23,193 nucleotides of DNA from Bipolaris cookei (GCA_002286855.1 NRSV01000160.1:1-23193), one strand, 5' to 3'. Shown: positions 1 to 9,608, counted from the first letter of the stretch. Notes: a model not told the origin generated them from the letters alone. Made by a program: numbers and translations.

Positions 1-1
1 A

Positions 2-325
2 TATCTCAATCAGTTTCTCAAAGAGATCAAAGCTCTATATCCAATACTTCTAGATGCCGACAAGACTGCCACTACGATATACTCGGACAGCCAAAGCGCG
101 ATCCAACTCACCAAAAATCCTACCTATCACGCCAGGACAAAGCATATCGACATCCAATACTACTTCATTCGCGAGAAGGTAGAGACAAAACAGATCCAGC
201 TAGTATACCAAAACACCAGCTTCCTACTAGCCGACTGTCTCACTAAAGCAACAAGCACTGATAAGACTCGAGACTTTATAATCGGATCAAATCTAGTAGA
301 TATATCTCATATTACAGCTTCCTAG
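2..325 (+). CDS. Ty1/copia Pol polyprotein, RNase H C-terminal end (5' partial)
   Basis: This open frame enters from the left edge and ends at TAG 323-325. It encodes the C-terminal end of a copia-type RNase H, which degrades the RNA strand of the RNA/DNA hybrid during reverse transcription. Visible hallmarks are YSDSQSAIQL, then the HARTKHIDIQYYFIRE block, and the closing LLADCLTKA motif, which corresponds to the usual 'ADILTKA' end of Ty1/copia Pol. No stop or frameshift interrupts the visible 107 codons. A purine-rich tract and a 413-bp LTR follow at once, the expected order at the 3' end of a copia element. The rest of the element lies outside the window, so its integrity is unknown. Confidence 0.9.
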   Translation, partial: YLNQFLKEIKALYPILLDADKTATTIYSDSQSAIQLTKNPTYHARTKHIDIQYYFIREKVETKQIQLVYQNTSFLLADCLTKATSTDKTRDFIIGSNLVDISHITAS

Positions 326-328
326 CTT

Positions 329-337
329 AAGGGGGCG
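329..337 (+). other. Polypurine tract of the copia element
   Basis: The run AAGGGGGCG lies between the Pol stop codon and the TG that opens the LTR. Position and composition fit the primer site for plus-strand DNA synthesis of an LTR retrotransposon. Confidence 0.7.
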
Positions 338-750
338 TGTTGTAGATAAGCTACTCAGCTATTCCACGACAGAATCCGGATGCGCAGTCCACACCCGGAC
401 TCTGCGATCAATCAAGTCTATAGTCGATCTATCAAGACTATAATCGATCAATAGACATCTATCTATGACGCTATAGATTACGCAAGCTACTACTAGATAG
501 ACTCTTCTAGAATCTATTCTAGCTAATATATATAGTAGTAGGATAGCAAGTAGATAGAAGACAGAGCACTTCACACAAGATCAACTCACACTACCAACGA
601 TCAATCAATTAGTGTTTCTTCCCTAGCACATATCTTCTCTCTCTAGAATCTCTCGATCAAGCTGGCTCTGAGTCTACTACGGACAAGTAGAAGGCAGAGA
701 CCTCTACCTCTGAGTCGATAGTAGAACAAGCAGCACCCTACACTTTGACA
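338..750 (+). repeat. L1-family LTR (413 bp), 3' LTR of the copia element
   Basis: The LTR opens with TGTTGTAGATAAGCTAC and closes with CACTTTGACA (TG...CA ends). It recurs full length in reverse orientation at 7351-7763, 11267-11679 and 13436-13848, each also 413 bp, which fixes both ends. A TATATATA box lies inside. Because Pol RNase H and a polypurine tract precede it, this copy is a real 3' LTR and assigns the whole L1 family to Ty1/copia. The reverse strand holds a 71-codon frame whose translation is identical in four copies. This reflects copy similarity and is not evidence of a gene. Confidence 0.9.
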
Positions 751-809
751 ATGTCTTTAGCTGTAGCTTGAAGATTATATCGAACATAAATTTTAGCTTT
801 GTATTTGAC

Positions 810-1017
810 TATCTTACTACTATATATATTAGCTAGAATAGATTCTAGAAGAGTCTATCTAGTAGTAGCTTGCGTAGTCTATAGCGTCATAGATAGATGT
901 CTATTGATCGATTATAGTCTTGATAGATCGACTATAGACTTGATTGATCGCAGAGTCCGGGTGTGGACTGCGCATCCGGATTCTGTCGTAGAATAGCTGA
1001 GTAGCTTATCTACAACA
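810..1017 (-). repeat. Truncated L1 LTR, reverse orientation
   Basis: The sequence up to CTACAACA at 1017 matches the TG-proximal half of the L1 LTR in reverse complement. Similarity fades left of about 810, so the other half (about 200 bp) is missing. With the LTR at 338-750 it forms an inverted pair. It abuts the decayed − strand copia body without a recognisable polypurine tract, so it is not clearly that element's own LTR. No target duplication can be read because one end is lost. The 751-809 gap shows nothing recognisable. Confidence 0.8.
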
Positions 1018-2168
1018 AGGCTCAGAAGGTAGTGTGGAATGGTGAAAACGTGTCTTAGGAGCTGTGGCAGATTCTGCTACAAACGTGGCCCAGTATTTAC
1101 TGACGAAGAAGCTGCTGCTTTTGCGTGTAGGTTTTCTAGATCTTGATAATCTTTCTGGCAGTATATGTAATTGGTGTAGGTTACCGTCGATAAGTTCGCG
1201 ATTTGCTGCAGCATTTGTGTCAACAGACCGTTCTATTGAGTCGCGTCGCTTCCGTTTTCTTGATACTTGAGCAAATGGCTGTATTTCTAGATTCGATGTA
1301 GGCATGTGACTAATTGTAATTGAAGAGGCGGCGCCTTGCTCTAGATAATTTTCTAGATCAGAAGTAGCTGTTACAGCTGGTGTAGGCAGAGATCGGTGTC
1401 CTGCATCGCAATGATTGTGAGGTTTTTCAAAACTTTGCATAGACAAGGTTAGTGTATCTTGGCTAGCTGCTGTTGCAGTACTTTCATCCTCTTCTTCTGG
1501 AGATTCTTCTGGGTCCTGCAGCGGCGGCATGTGGATAGTGTTTGTTATCTCTGACACCTCTTCGCCTTGTAATAGAGGGTCTTGATTGTCATGTACTTGA
1601 TAGAACATGTCTTCTCTGAATGTCACATCGCATGTCCGAATAACTTTACCCTGGTACGCTCTACTCCTTGCTTTTGGTGTCCTTTGAGGGTGCGAGGAGT
1701 AAGCTTGTCACCTTGTGGTATTTGTGTTCGCAGCGCATATGCTCGGCAGCCATAGATTTTGAGCTGAACTATTGAGGGCTTTTTGTAGCATGCCATCTCA
1801 AATGGAGTTTTCCAGCTGAGAGATCGCGTAGGTGTGCGATTGAGAAGATAGCCTGCAGTGACATATGTCTCTAGAGCAAGATGAAGTGCTAAGTTTGAAG
1901 TGTTTAGCATGGATCTTGAGCAGTCAATCAGAGTCTTTCCTGATCTTTCTGCAAAGCCATTCTGCTCTTTTGTATGCGAAGCCCTGATTTGGAATCTGAT
2001 TTCTTCCTGCTGACAGTACGCACACGCTGAGTTATCTGTTAATCCATAACCTTGTTCGTCGTCGGTTATTATGAATGTGACGGTAGTATTAAACTCTCGT
2101 TTGATCGTACGATCTAGGCGAGTGATCACTTTAAGCAGAGTTTCCTTATCGCGTTTTGGAATCGAGTA
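1018..2168 (-). pseudogene. Copia Pol fragment: integrase core and integrase-RT linker
   Basis: Read from right to left, this is the downstream part of a copia integrase. Motifs include FIITDDEQGYG, then SHTKEQNGFAERSGKTL (the copia QNG..AER block carrying the third acidic residue), a TPFEM-like block (KTPFEMACYKKP), and KVIRTCDVTFRED, typical of the region after the integrase core. A deletion plus frameshift near 1640-1690 splits it into two frames: 1623-2258 ends out of frame, and the linker frame resumes at about 1690 and runs down to 1018. The acidic, serine-rich linker ends at the truncated LTR, so reverse transcriptase and RNase H are absent. Its upstream half lies beyond the inserted pogo element, at 4004-5965. 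Confidence 0.8.
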
Positions 2169-2226
2169 ACGTGTTCCACGGGCAAGCGCCGCACACAGGC
2201 GAACGCCGCACCCCACCAAACTTGCA
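2169..2226 (+). repeat. Left terminal inverted repeat of pogo-1
   Basis: It comprises 26 bp matching the right end with one mismatch, a 17-bp insertion (2195-2211), then 15 more matching bases through CCCACCAAACTTGCA. The CCCCACCAA core is shared with the left ends of pogo-2 and pogo-3. Confidence 0.88.
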
Positions 2227-2249
2227 CACCTCTCCCATCTCATCGTACA

Positions 2250-3899
2250 ATGGCTCAACGCAGCGCTACTCTATTAGCTTCAAATGAATCAGATATCCAG
2301 CTTGCTATCTCCTCAATCAACTCTAAGCAGATTCTAAGTAATCGGAGTGCAGCTGCTATCTATAGCGTGTCTGAACGAACGATCCGCCGCCGACGCGCTG
2401 GTGTCCCTGCGCGACGCGATTGCCAGCCCAACTCAAGGAAGCTAACCCAGCTAGAAGAGGAGGTGATTGTTGGCCATATACTTGATCTGGATCAGCGTGG
2501 GTTCGCGCCTACGTACGCAGCTGTGCGCGATATGGCTGATAAGCTACTGGCTGCGCGTAGTAGCGGACGCGTTGGAGTTAACTGGCCATCTACTTTTGTC
2601 AAGCGTACAGATAGTCTTACGACGCGTTTTAATCGAGCGTATGATAGGCAGAGAGCTCTTTGTGAAGATCTGGTTCTAATTAAGAGCTGGTTTGAGCTTG
2701 TGGAGCAGACAAAGGCTAAGTACGGCATCTGCGACGAAGACGTCTACAACTTTGACGAAGCTGGCTTTATGATGGGCAAGATCACGACTCAGCTTGTCGT
2801 TACAGCGTCAGAGAGAAGGACACGGCCAAAAGCTATTCAGCCAGGTAGTCGTGAGTGGGTAACATTTATCGCTGGGATCAACGCGGCTGGCTGGGCTATC
2901 CCACCATTTCTTATCTTTACTGGCCAGCACCACCTATCTGCCTGGTACGAGGCAGAGATCCCGCGCGACTGGGTGATCGCAGTCAGCGACAATGGTTGGA
3001 CGAACAACGGGCTAGGCGTTGCATGGATAAAGCACTTCGACGCTCACACGAAGACTCGCGTTGTCGGCACACGTCGCCTACTTATTCTTGACGGCCATGA
3101 GAGCCACCAGTCTCTTGAGTTCCAAGAGCTCTGCAAGGAGAACAATATCTACACGCTCTGTATGCCGCCTCACTCGTCTCACCTACTCCAGCCTCTTGAC
3201 GTTGGCTGCTTCTCGCCGTTAAAGCGCGCGTATAGCCGTGAGGTGGAGAGCCTAATCCGCCATCACATCAACCACATCACTAAGCTTGAGTTTCTGCCAG
3301 CATTCAAGGCAGCGTACGATCGATCCTTCACGCCAGCCAATATCTGCTCAGCCTTTCGAGGCGCAGGCCTTGTGCCTCTCCAGCCAGACGCTGTTCTATC
3401 AAAGCTTGACGTGCAGCTGCGTACGCCTACTCCTCCAGCTGCTATTACAGAGGCTCTCTGGCAGGCTCGTACACCAAGCAATGTACGTGAGCTAGAGGCT
3501 CAAGCAACGTTAATAAGCGAGCGCGTTCGAAAGCATCAGAGCTCATCACCAGCTTCAATCATTGCGGCGATTAATCAGCTTAAGAAGGGGGCTGAGGTAA
3601 TGATGCTCTCGGCTGAGCTGATGCGCGATCGAATCGCCAGCCTTGAGAGAGCTAATACAGCAGTATCAGAGCGTAGAAAACGTAAGAAGAAGCGGATACA
3701 GAAGCAAGGAGTGCTAACGAAGGGAGCTGGAGAGGATATACTCGCTCAGCGTGAGGCTGATCAGCAGATTGCTCATGAAGAGCGTCAAGGAGGAGAGCGA
3801 TCAGGTGTTAGCCGCCAGGCTCTTGCGCGCTGTAGTAGGTGCAGAGAGACTGGCCATAACTCACGTACATGTAAGAAAGATACTTTAGATAGTATTTAA
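2250..3899 (+). CDS. pogo-like DDE transposase with C-terminal zinc knuckle (549 aa)
   Basis: This enzyme would bind the element's inverted repeats and cut and rejoin DNA at TA in the nucleus. Residues about 12-55 form a psq-type helix-turn-helix (AAAIYSVSERTIRRR), and about 65-130 a CENP-B/Tc5-type DNA-binding region ending near WPSTFVKR. The DDE core shows D169 in FDEAGF (usually FDETGF), D281 in LILDGHESH and D317 in LLQPLDVGCF, a DD35D spacing. Residues about 400-500 are charged and probably coiled coil, with a basic KRKKKRIQK stretch. The C-terminus carries CSRCRETGHNSRTC (C528, C531, H536, C541), a CCHC knuckle. The ATG at 2250 lies about 80 bp inside the element and no stop interrupts the frame. 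It is 42% identical or better by eye to the pogo-2 protein in the core blocks, but a proper alignment was not run. Confidence 0.93.
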   Translation: MAQRSATLLASNESDIQLAISSINSKQILSNRSAAAIYSVSERTIRRRRAGVPARRDCQPNSRKLTQLEEEVIVGHILDLDQRGFAPTYAAVRDMADKLLAARSSGRVGVNWPSTFVKRTDSLTTRFNRAYDRQRALCEDLVLIKSWFELVEQTKAKYGICDEDVYNFDEAGFMMGKITTQLVVTASERRTRPKAIQPGSREWVTFIAGINAAGWAIPPFLIFTGQHHLSAWYEAEIPRDWVIAVSDNGWTNNGLGVAWIKHFDAHTKTRVVGTRRLLILDGHESHQSLEFQELCKENNIYTLCMPPHSSHLLQPLDVGCFSPLKRAYSREVESLIRHHINHITKLEFLPAFKAAYDRSFTPANICSAFRGAGLVPLQPDAVLSKLDVQLRTPTPPAAITEALWQARTPSNVRELEAQATLISERVRKHQSSSPASIIAAINQLKKGAEVMMLSAELMRDRIASLERANTAVSERRKRKKKRIQKQGVLTKGAGEDILAQREADQQIAHEERQGGERSGVSRQALARCSRCRETGHNSRTCKKDTLDSI

Positions 3900-3962
3900 T
3901 CTACGATCTTAAAATATAATAAAAAAATTAATTCGTGGTAGAGCTACGCGGTTATAGAGATT

Positions 3963-4003
3963 TGCAAGTTTGGTGGGGTGCGGCGCTTACCCGTGGAACA
4001 CGT
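3963..4003 (-). repeat. Right terminal inverted repeat of pogo-1
   Basis: This is a 41-bp arm whose reverse complement begins ACGTGTTCCACGGG. It lacks the 17-bp interruption of the left arm and is followed by the TA target copy at 4004-4005. Confidence 0.9.
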
Positions 4004-5965
4004 TATACGAAGTTGAACTTCTTGTATAGGTCAAAGGCATGAAATATATACCGATGACCATTGTAGCTTATGACGTCAAGCTTGATGATATTGATTGCAA
4101 CTGTTTGAAATGGACAAGATACCCAGTTTCATGTCCCATACGACGAGAGATAACCTGATGGGCTTTGGTGTGTGAGTATTCTTCGCAGTCGATTGTACGT
4201 GGTGCGGAGCCTGTAGGTGATTGTTGATGTCCCGAAAGTTTTTTGCTAGGTGATCGATAGTGTCACTGCCCGTACCTACCATTAGAATTTGAAGCTGAGG
4301 CTTGGTAAGTACTCGAAGTTTGAGTGATTGAGCGGAGCACTAAGGCCTGCGTTGATTGGCTGCGAAAGCTGCGAGATGAGCTTATTGAATTGGTGGAGGT
4401 TAGGTGCGGTGCACGACTAGCCAATGATCTCTTAGCCGAGAAAGGCTTGCTACGTCCTTATGAGAATTGCTGACAGCTTTGTATAGAACGTTTCTTCCCG
4501 AGTCGAAATGAATATTTGATGAGGAGAGACGCGATAGCGAGACTAGGCTAGTGGAGAAGGATTGAATTAGAGCCACACGCTTGAGTGTCGTTGTCTTGAT
4601 GCCATTTGGTGTCGATAGAGATAGTTTGACTCCACCCAATTCCTCGATTTTCGTCTCAGATGCTCCTTCGAGGACGATGTCATCATAAGCTGCTGGAGCT
4701 TTTCAATTGAATTCCGCGGGGTTGTTGCAAATATGAATATCGATGGCTGGATCTAATGTCCATGAGTGAACGAGCGGATATTGTTGGAATGTTTTTTGAT
4801 TGTTGAATGCAGAAGAAAAAGCAGAATATGCTTCGTGCAAGAATTGTTTAGCTAGTGCGTCTCCTGCGTTAATTTCTATCGAATCAGAGTCTGGCGCTTT
4901 GTTATGCCTGCTGCCATCCCTGGTCTACTGCTTCTTAAAGCGTTGATTCTTTTCCCGAATCTTGTTTTATATTCCACAACTGTCCTTAGCCTCGAAATCA
5001 GCATTCTTCTTGGCTATTTCAGGGTCTCGAGCGAACCCTCGTTGCTGAAGTGTTGTATCGGTATACGGGCATTGACCCCAGAAATGACTGTCGCCACAGA
5101 GGCGGGGCTTTGTTGGCTTGTTTACATTGTCTCTTGATCGTTTCTTGTTGCTGTTTGGAGACGGCTGGCCATTCATTGTCGCTCCAAAGGCACCTCCACG
5201 AATATTTGCCTTTCTTGAATAGGAGGTAAGATGATAGCGCAGATATTCGGCAAGAACGGTAGAGAGTTGAGATTGATGAGGAATTGGTTTGCTGAGATCT
5301 GAGTTCCAGATTTTCTAGGTTTTGAAGATATCGAGTGAGGCGCTGGCAGCGTATGCAGCGTCAACTTGCTTGATAGCTCGGATAATATCCTTGTGTGGTT
5401 GGAATTTGTGTACTGTAGGTAGATCGAGTTTTTGTGCTCTGCTGTATGTTGTGAGAAACTTGTTGTAATAGTTTTTAATGTTTGATAGTTGAGTATGTAG
5501 GATCTTTGCTGCTTTATAGTCTTTTTGTATTCGATACTCCATGTCAGAAGTAGTAAGCAAAAAGAGATCTCGTAAAGTCTTGATCTGATTGTAGACTGTC
5601 GCTTTGGCTTTTATATGATACAGTAGTTCCTGTTGTATTCTCTAAGTGATGTGTGCTTTAACTTGTTCTAACTTATCTCGAAGACACCTGTATTCTTCGA
5701 TCTCCTTGTAACAGCTATTGTGGTCTTGGTTGTACTGCAGTAAGTCTTGTTGACATGGTAGAGTTTCAGGCGATCCTTCGTCATTGACCCTAGGCGCTGG
5801 CCTGGTAGGCTGAGCGGGTTTTTGTAGAGGATTGGGTGGTTGATTAAGATCAATATATTCCAAAACGTCTCCTGCTTCGGCAATGCGTCTAATAATAAAG
5901 ATCCAAAGCTCCTAATTGCTTTGTTCTTGGAGGATAATGTCTGAATGAACTGTGTGCATCGACAT
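4004..5965 (-). pseudogene. Copia Gag, protease remnant and integrase N-terminus (broken)
   Basis: Read on the − strand, Gag can start at the ATG at 5965. RRIAEAGDVLEYIDLNQP and YKAAKILHTQLSNIKNYY follow, then a zinc-knuckle-like CGDSHFWGQCPY near 5050. A protease-like block (SWTLDPAIDIHICNNP) appears near 4750. TIDHLAKNFRDIN and HTKAHQVISRRMGHETGYL near 4240-4120 fit the Gag-pre-integrase and integrase N-terminal region. At least five stops and several frame changes interrupt it, so it is not functional. It continues into 1018-2168 once pogo-1 is removed. Assignment rests on motif order; single motifs are weak because of decay. Confidence 0.72.
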
Positions 5966-6211
5966 TACAGGATGGGTAGGTAGGTAGTCAACTGATTGAA
6001 GAAATGAGCGGATTAGGCCGGGCTCATGACTGTAAGCAGTTGAACGTGCGAAGTATTGTATGTTCTGATGTGTATCATATTAGGAGCAAGTTTAAAAACT
6101 GTGTTATTAGTCAGTGAGTAAGCACGTAACCAAACATAAGACTTCTAAGCTTACAAGTGTTACTATTATTACTACTATAGTTCAACGATCTGTCTCAGCC
6201 CTAAGGCTGAA
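5966..6211 (-). other. Untranslated leader side of the copia element; no gene seen
   Basis: This stretch lies upstream of the Gag start and before the left end of pogo-3. It should hold leader or LTR sequence, but it matches neither LTR family of the window, and no confident primer-binding site could be picked out. No reading frame of note is present. Confidence 0.4.
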
Positions 6212-6532
6212 ACGTATTCCACCAGTGAGGTGGCCGCCCCACCAAACCTGACTCAACCCTCTACACAACCGCCACAATGCCGCGACAACAACGCACTCAA
6301 TTAGCTTTTCGTAAAAGTAGATCAGGTTTTGCTATAGTGTTCTATCATAAAAATTCAAGTCATTTTATCTATTCTTTTGCAAAAGCGTACAATATGCCAA
6401 AGTCGACACTTCAGACGCGCCTCAATGATGTCCCACCGCGAGCAGAGACAGTATCTACCAAGCGCAAGCTATCACCTGTGGAAGAGCAGTGTCTCGTTCA
6501 GTGGATCCTAAAGCTAGACCAACGTGATTCTT

Positions 6533-6986
6533 TGTTGGAGATATAAGCTACTTAGCTGATCTCCAATAGCATCGAAGTACTCGGGATACCACCCAATACT
6601 GTGATCAATCCATTACTAGAAGCCATTACGCCACTATCAGTCGATATCTATCTATAACGTCAATGTTTACGCAAGCTACGGTTAGATGGATTCTTCCAGA
6701 ATCTATTCCAGTCAATATATATAGCTGTAGAATAGCAGAGTACATAGAGGACAAGAGAAGAACAATTCAGTGTATCGCATCAAAATCAATCTAACACATT
6801 CAATCTCAATCTAATTCTCTTCCCTAGCATCTTTCATTGTTCTCTACTAGAAGTTTCGATACTGCCTCTGAGTGTATAGTAGAGCAAGTAGTAACAGCTA
6901 CCTCTGAGCCCGAAGGACAAGTAGCAACCTCTACGTCTGAGTCTGCTGTAGGACAAGCAGCCTCCTACCTTCTATATATTCCAACA
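6533..6986 (+). repeat. L2-family solo LTR (454 bp) inside pogo-3
   Basis: It opens TGTTGGAGATATAAGCTAC and closes TATTCCAACA. TTCTT precedes and TTTTT follows, a 5-bp duplication with one change. Rejoining across TTTTT gives …DQRD-F-SPR…, the expected transposase reading. L2 is a diverged relative of L1: both contain TATATATA, a CCCTAGCA block and GGACAAGTAG near the 3' end. No internal retroelement sequence accompanies it, so it is a solo LTR left by LTR-LTR recombination. Confidence 0.88.
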
Positions 6987-7350
6987 TTTTTCACCTCGTA
7001 TCATCGATGTACGACAGATGGCAGACGCTTTACTCGCTGCGCGTGGTCAAAATCCACTTCCTCCACCTGTCGGCAAGAAATGGGTGTTGCGATTTATCCA
7101 AAGCCAGCCTTGGGTTCAAACAAAGTAGACTAGGAGATTCGATAGCCAGCGCGCCCACAGTGGGGATTCTACTATAATCACTGCCTGGTTAAAACTAGTA
7201 GAGAAGACGCGCCAGACGTACGGCGTTCTTGACCAGGACATCTACAGCTTTGATGAGACTGGATTCGCCATGGGCGTCGCTACAACGTCAAAAATCGTGA
7301 CAAGCGCTGAAAAAACTGGCCGAGCAGTCGTCTTACAACCAGGTGATCGC

Positions 7351-7763
7351 TGTCAAAGTGTGGGGTGCTGCTTGTTCTACTATCGACTCAGAGGTAGAGG
7401 TCTCTGCCTTCTACTTGTCCGTAGTAGACTCAGAGCCAGCTTGATTGAGAGATTCTAGAGAGAGAAGATATGTGCTAGGGAAGAAACACTAATTGATTGA
7501 TCGTTGGTAGTGTGAATTGATCTTGTGTGAAGTGCTCTGTCTTCTATCTACTTGCTATCCTACTACTATATATATTAGCTAGAATAGATTCTAGAAGAGT
7601 CTATCTAGTAGTAGCTTGCGTAATCTATAGCGTCATAGATAGATGTCTATTGATCGATTATAGTCTTGATAGATCGACTATAGACTTGATTGATCGCAGA
7701 GTCCGGGTGTGGACTGCGCATCCGGATTCTGTCGTAGAATAGCTGAGTAGCTTATCTACAACA
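7351..7763 (-). repeat. L1 LTR (413 bp), left boundary of the block
   Basis: It reads TGTCAAAGTG at 7351 and CTACAACA at 7763 and is directly preceded by ATCGC. No purine tract complement follows at 7764, where a LINE coding sequence starts instead. Confidence 0.92.
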
Positions 7764-9163
7764 CAGTATAGAAGTAGATGCTCTACTGTTTGCGGTCTCC
7801 CGCATTTACAAAGATAGCATTCTCTTCTCTTAATTCTCTTTAGGTAGGAGTAAAAGTATCTGTGTCCTATCTTAAGAGAATAGAAAGAGCTTTAATTATC
7901 TTATTTCGTGCCTCTCGGGATTGCTAGTTGGTTTTTAAACTTTAGATCGAAGATAGCTCCGTAGCTAGTCTTCATTTCTCTTGCTTTTTCCCTATACTCT
8001 CTCCACTCTTCTGCTTGGCTAGCTCGTTGAAGGAGTTTGATCTTAGTACCTAGAAAGGCTATTCTTGTTTGTGATTTTTTGGTGCTTGTTTTGTAGCTTC
8101 CTTAGCAAAGGAAGCTGCCTTTTCTTTTTCTTCTATATCTGTGTGGCCTGGCGCCCATATCAAGAAGATCTTTGCTTTTTTTGTTACGGAAAGCTTTTGC
8201 TACTTTTTGGCACCGAATTACCCACTGCTGGCCTGGCTTGTTTGATAGGCTTTGGAGCCCGTAGATTGCGGCCTGGTTGTCAGCGTAAACGTGGATATTG
8301 TGGTCTTTTTGGGCTGTTTTAGCAGCGTACTCGAAGACCATTGTAATTCCTTCAAGCTCTCCATTCTAGACAAGTTGGTTTTCGCCTATATTCTCTTTTC
8401 TTGCATAGATTTCTTCTTGTTTTGGGTTATAGACTGCTAAGCCTACTCCAATCCCATATCTGTCTTTAGTTTTCGAGGCGTCAGAGTAGATTACTATAGA
8501 GTTGTCTATTGTTTGGATATAATCTTTGTGCGCGGCTGCCTCTTCTTCTTTCGATTTCTTTGATAAAGAGATATTGTAGTTGAGAAAATTCCATGGTCTG
8601 AACTTGTATGGGATGATTTCTCCTATCTCTTGGGTAGATGGGATGGAGCCCGTGTTAACCCGTAGTTGTCTAGTCTTGTATGGATTCTCTGATAGCTGAA
8701 GGTTTGTTTTTTGTAGCCTTGCAATAGCTTTTGTGATAGGATGGGTTGGAGCTAGTTGCATAGCTCGCAGAGCGTATTTTCGATTCATTTGGCTTAGCTG
8801 TATCGCTGGTGACAAGCTCGCTTCAATACTTGTTGGGGTAGTTGGAGCTGTTTTAAACACTCCTAGTACCCTTCTACACGCCGCGTTGTGTAGTGGCTGA
8901 AGCTGATCTTCTATATAGCTCTAGTTTCGCCAATAGGTTGGCGACCCATAATCTGCAATGCTAGTAACGCATGCTAGATATAGTTGTCCAATAGCAAAGG
9001 GAGATAGCCCGCGGTCGATAATAGCTAGTCTCCCGAGTCTATTGAAAGCTGTTTTTGATTGGCTAGCTCAGATAGCTACGTGTCTTCGGAAGGACAGCTT
9101 GTTGTCGAGGTGTACCCCTAGCCACTTAATCGTATCTTTATGGTCGATTTTCTCCTTACTAGG
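7764..9163 (-). pseudogene. LINE (Tad-like) ORF2 fragment: RT end, RNase H, Cys-rich tail
   Basis: Read from 9163 leftward, the frame opens in the end of a LINE reverse transcriptase (KWLGVHLDNKLSFRRHV, then SIADYGSPTYWRN and LHNAACRRVLGVFKTAP). RNase HI follows, with IYSDASK, ELEGI, VYADNQAAIYG and WAPGHTDIEEKEKAASFA, so its acidic residues and His are recognisable. A tail motif (CYLCKCGRPQTVEHLLLYC) ends exactly at the LTR at 7763. In-frame stops occur near 9076, 8906 and 8366, with a frameshift near 8150. Such enzymes copy element RNA into target DNA. This copy lacks the endonuclease and most of the RT and is dead. Confidence 0.85.
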
Positions 9164-9608
9164 TGTTAGAGATATAAGCTACCCAGCTGGTCTCGAATAG
9201 CGTCCAAGTACTCGGAATACCACCCGATACTGTGATCAATCCATTACTAGAAGCCATTACGCCACTATCAGTCGATATCTATCTATGACCTCAACGATTA
9301 CGCAAGCTACAGTTAGATGGATTCTTCCAGAATCTATTCCAGTCAATATATATAGCTGTAGAATAGCAGAGTAGATAGAGGACAAGAGAAGAACAGTTCA
9401 GTGTATCGCATCCAAATCAACCCAACACATTCAATCCTAGTCTACTTCTCTCCCCTAGCATCTTTCATTGTTCTCTACTAGAAGTTTCGATACTGCCTCT
9501 GAGTGTATAGTGGAACAAGTAGTAACAGCTACCTCTGAGCTCTAAGGACAAGTAGCAACTTCTACCTCTGAGTCGATAGTAGAACAAGCAGCACCCTACA
9601 CTTTGACA
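9164..9608 (+). repeat. Chimeric LTR: L2 5' part joined to L1 3' end
   Basis: The sequence opens TGTTAGAGATATAAGC and follows L2 (including GTAACAGCTACCTCTGAG) through GGACAAGTAGCAACT. From about 9561-9574 it follows L1 (CTCTGAGTCGATAGTAG) to CACTTTGACA at 9608. The switch falls in a stretch similar in both families. Flanking 5-mers differ (CTAGG and TGTTA), and LINE ORF2 lies on one side and a LINE ORF1-like frame on the other, so no simple insertion explains it. Confidence 0.85.

Larger units (their letters stand above)
2169..4003 (+). mobile_element. pogo-1: complete pogo/Fot1-like DNA transposon (1835 bp)
   Basis: Inverted repeats open with ACGTGTTCCACGGG at 2169 and in reverse complement at 4003. 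TA flanks both sides (2167-2168 and 4004-4005), the target duplication of Tc1/mariner-pogo elements. The repeats match over 41 bp with one mismatch, except that the left copy carries 17 extra bases (2195-2211) containing a second CGCCGCAC. The element holds one open transposase gene. Removing it with one TA rejoins the interrupted copia integrase frame (…NFV / YSIPKRD…), which confirms both ends. All visible parts are intact, so it may still move or be mobilised. Transcription and activity cannot be judged here. Confidence 0.93.

Noticed and set aside
2855..3091. Secondary frames inside the pogo-1 transposase gene
   Set aside because: They are out-of-frame readings of a well-supported 549-aa coding sequence. 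The same holds for the frames opposite the pogo-2 gene.
7527..7742. 71-codon frame repeated in every L1 LTR as a candidate small conserved protein
   Set aside because: It lies entirely within the LTR on its antisense strand. Its identity across copies is explained by recent copying, and the truncated copy at 799-996 keeps it only by LTR homology.
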